A DNA stretch of 7,211 nucleotides, taken from positions 1 to 7,211 of the forward strand of contig URYT01000097.1 of the NCBI GenBank assembly GCA_900552185.1. Direction: 5' to 3'. The notes beneath the pieces were generated by a model that saw nothing but the letters and a program-made list of their open reading frames with translations, was not told the origin of the DNA and did no database searches. This stretch comes from an uncultured Collinsella sp. Its GTDB lineage: Bacteria > Actinomycetota > Coriobacteriia > Coriobacteriales > Coriobacteriaceae. This document shows positions 6,004-7,211 of this stretch, one piece after another. Positions within the stretch are counted from its first letter, which is position 1; each line of letters opens with the position of its first letter. Position numbers and translations under genes: made by a program.

Positions 6004-6032
6004 TTAGGATGCCAGGCCCAAACGGCTATACT
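6004..6032 (+). promoter_or_regulatory. possible promoter of the glycosyltransferase gene
   Basis: A TATACT -10 box (6027-6032) is preceded at exactly 17 bases by TTAGGA (6004-6009), a half match to TTGACA. It would start transcription about 24 bases before the GTG start, leaving a short leader with the ribosome site. It uses the same TATACT hexamer as the divergent exporter candidate. Confidence 0.45.
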
Positions 6033-6062
6033 TTCTAGGATTGAATGTATAAGGAGCATTAA

Positions 6063-7034
6063 GTGAATTCTGAATCCATCGCCGTCATCATCCCTTGCTA
6101 CAACGAAGCGCTCACGATCGGCAAAGTCATCGACGACTTTCACCGCGAGCTTCCGCAGGCGACGGTCTATGTCTATGACAACAACTCGTCGGACGATACC
6201 TCACGCATTGCCACCGAGCACGGCGCCACAGTCCGCTTTGAGCCCCGTCAGGGAAAGGGCAACGTGTGCCGCCAGATGTTTCGCGATATCGACGCCGATT
6301 GCTACCTGATGGTCGACGGAGACGACACCTACCCCGCCGAGGCGGCCAAGGCCCTCTGCGAGCCCATCCTTAACGGCACGGCCGACATGACCGTAGGCGA
6401 TCGCCTTTCCAACGGCACCTACGCCGAGGAGAACAAGCGTGCCTTCCACGGCTTTGGCAATAATCTGGTCCGCGCCATGATCAAGTGGATCTATGGCTAC
6501 AGCTTCGATGACGTCATGACAGGCTACCGCGCCATGAGCCGCCCGTTCGTTAAAACCTTCCCTGTGCTTTCCGAGGGCTTCCAGATCGAAACCGAGCTCT
6601 CGATCCACGCCGTCGACCACCGCTGGCGCATCAAAGACGTGCCCATCGAGTACCGCGACCGTCCGGAAGGCTCCGAGTCCAAGCTCAATACCGTGAGCGA
6701 CGGCATTAAAGTCGTTGCGATGATCGGCACGCTGTTCAAGGACTATCGCCCGCTGAAGTTCTTCAGCCTCGTCGCGCTTCTATTCGCGATTATCGGCCTG
6801 GTTTTGGGCATTCCTATCTTTGTTGAGTACTTTCAGACCGGCCTGGTCCCGCGTTTCCCCACTGCCATGCTTGCTGCATCGTTTATGTTCCTCTGTGGTC
6901 TGAGCCTTGCAACCGGATTCATCCTGGATTCTGTGGCAAAGGTCGAAAAAAAGCAGTGGGAGGTCAACGTGTACAGCAAATACGCCTACGATGACCAGCC
7001 CGGCAAGTCCGCCACCGAGACAAGCGAGAGGTAG
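6063..7034 (+). CDS. family 2 glycosyltransferase with two C-terminal membrane helices
   Basis: This is a GT-A fold enzyme, probably moving a sugar from a nucleotide donor to polyprenyl phosphate or a lipid-linked glycan at the inner face of the membrane. The 323-residue protein has VIIPCYNEALTIG (8-20), DNNSSDDT (39-46), a DGDDT metal-binding DXD motif (85-89), TGYRAMSR (153-160) and EGFQIETEL (171-179). This set is shared with DPM1/GtrB-like transferases. Hydrophobic helices at about 232-253 and 266-288 anchor it, and a charged tail follows. GTG 6063 is the start: AAGGAG (6051-6056) lies 6 bases before it and the family N-terminus begins right there. The gene stands alone between a divergent promoter region and a bidirectional terminator. 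Donor and acceptor cannot be read from the sequence; the exporter and the probable rhamnose gene suggest surface glycan assembly. Confidence 0.9.
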   Translation: MNSESIAVIIPCYNEALTIGKVIDDFHRELPQATVYVYDNNSSDDTSRIATEHGATVRFEPRQGKGNVCRQMFRDIDADCYLMVDGDDTYPAEAAKALCEPILNGTADMTVGDRLSNGTYAEENKRAFHGFGNNLVRAMIKWIYGYSFDDVMTGYRAMSRPFVKTFPVLSEGFQIETELSIHAVDHRWRIKDVPIEYRDRPEGSESKLNTVSDGIKVVAMIGTLFKDYRPLKFFSLVALLFAIIGLVLGIPIFVEYFQTGLVPRFPTAMLAASFMFLCGLSLATGFILDSVAKVEKKQWEVNVYSKYAYDDQPGKSATETSER

Positions 7035-7084
7035 ATCTTCCGCAGAATACTATTGGCACCACTGCGCAGATAGCCACCAACAAG

Positions 7085-7114
7085 AAAAGCCGCCGGTAAC
7101 AAGCGGCGGCTTTT
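7085..7114. terminator. bidirectional rho-independent terminator
   Basis: AAAAGCCGCCG (7085-7095) pairs over 11 bp with CGGCGGCTTTT (7104-7114) around an 8-base loop. The GC core is flanked by A4 on the left and T4 on the right, so it can stop transcripts from both strands. It serves the glycosyltransferase gene (stop at 7034) and the convergent gene ending at 7137. Confidence 0.9.
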
Positions 7115-7136
7115 ACCCTCGAAAAGTTAATAGCGG

Positions 7137-7211
7137 CTAGAGCGTCTTGATGTACTCCCCCAGCTCTTCCTCCCAGTCGGGCATGTGGAAGCCGGCAGCC
7201 TCGAGCTTGGA
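7137..7211 (-). CDS. C-terminal end of a probable dTDP-4-dehydrorhamnose reductase
   Basis: Only 24 codons and a TAG stop (complement of 7137-7139) are in the window; the gene continues past the right edge. The tail reads SKLEAAGFHMPDWEEELGEY followed by IKTL. A terminal pattern of SKL, a short GF turn, P-x-W and a final acidic helix ending in Y-hydrophobic-K is how RmlD/RfbD reductases usually end. RmlD makes dTDP-L-rhamnose by reducing dTDP-4-dehydrorhamnose with NADPH. In coriobacteria this enzyme is, as I recall, often fused to the RmlC epimerase, which cannot be checked here. The call rests on a very short segment and is tentative, though it agrees with the neighbouring polysaccharide genes. 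Confidence 0.5.
   Translation of the reverse strand, partial: SKLEAAGFHMPDWEEELGEYIKTL

Overview
The window looks like chromosomal DNA from a high-GC Gram-positive anaerobe, most likely a coriobacterium close to Collinsella. This rests on protein style, a fused aroE-aroK gene and strong codon bias toward G/C third positions. No 16S gene is present, so the genus is an inference. There is no plasmid, phage, CRISPR or transposase gene, and no gene-free stretch exceeds 300 bases.

The left half (1-4042, + strand) is an aromatic amino acid operon. It holds the 3' part of aroC (chorismate synthase), pheA (chorismate mutase, prephenate dehydratase and ACT domain), an aroE-aroK fusion (shikimate dehydrogenase plus shikimate kinase) and aroQ (type II 3-dehydroquinase). 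Together these cover dehydroquinate to dehydroshikimate, shikimate, shikimate-3-phosphate, then the last step to chorismate, and on to phenylpyruvate. AroA (EPSP synthase) is not in view. pheA and the fusion gene abut directly (TAG then ATG). The other two junctions each carry a palindromic element: a perfect 76-bp palindrome before pheA and a 12-bp-stem hairpin before aroQ. Both elements carry a related motif, GGGAC(G/A)GG(G/C)A, between their stem halves. This is the most unusual signal in the window.

In the middle, on the minus strand, is a tRNA-Arg(UCU) gene with an encoded CCA end and its own rho-independent terminator. Upstream of it on the same strand is a two-gene ABC-2 exporter (permease then ATPase, Wzm/Wzt or TagG/TagH type) for a lipid-linked surface polysaccharide. 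No convincing terminator separates the ATPase gene from the tRNA.

On the right, divergent from the exporter across a 160-bp promoter region, is a family 2 glycosyltransferase with two C-terminal membrane segments. It is followed by a strong bidirectional terminator and the last 24 codons of a convergent gene whose end resembles a dTDP-4-dehydrorhamnose reductase. The right half therefore reads as the edge of a rhamnose-containing cell-surface glycan locus.
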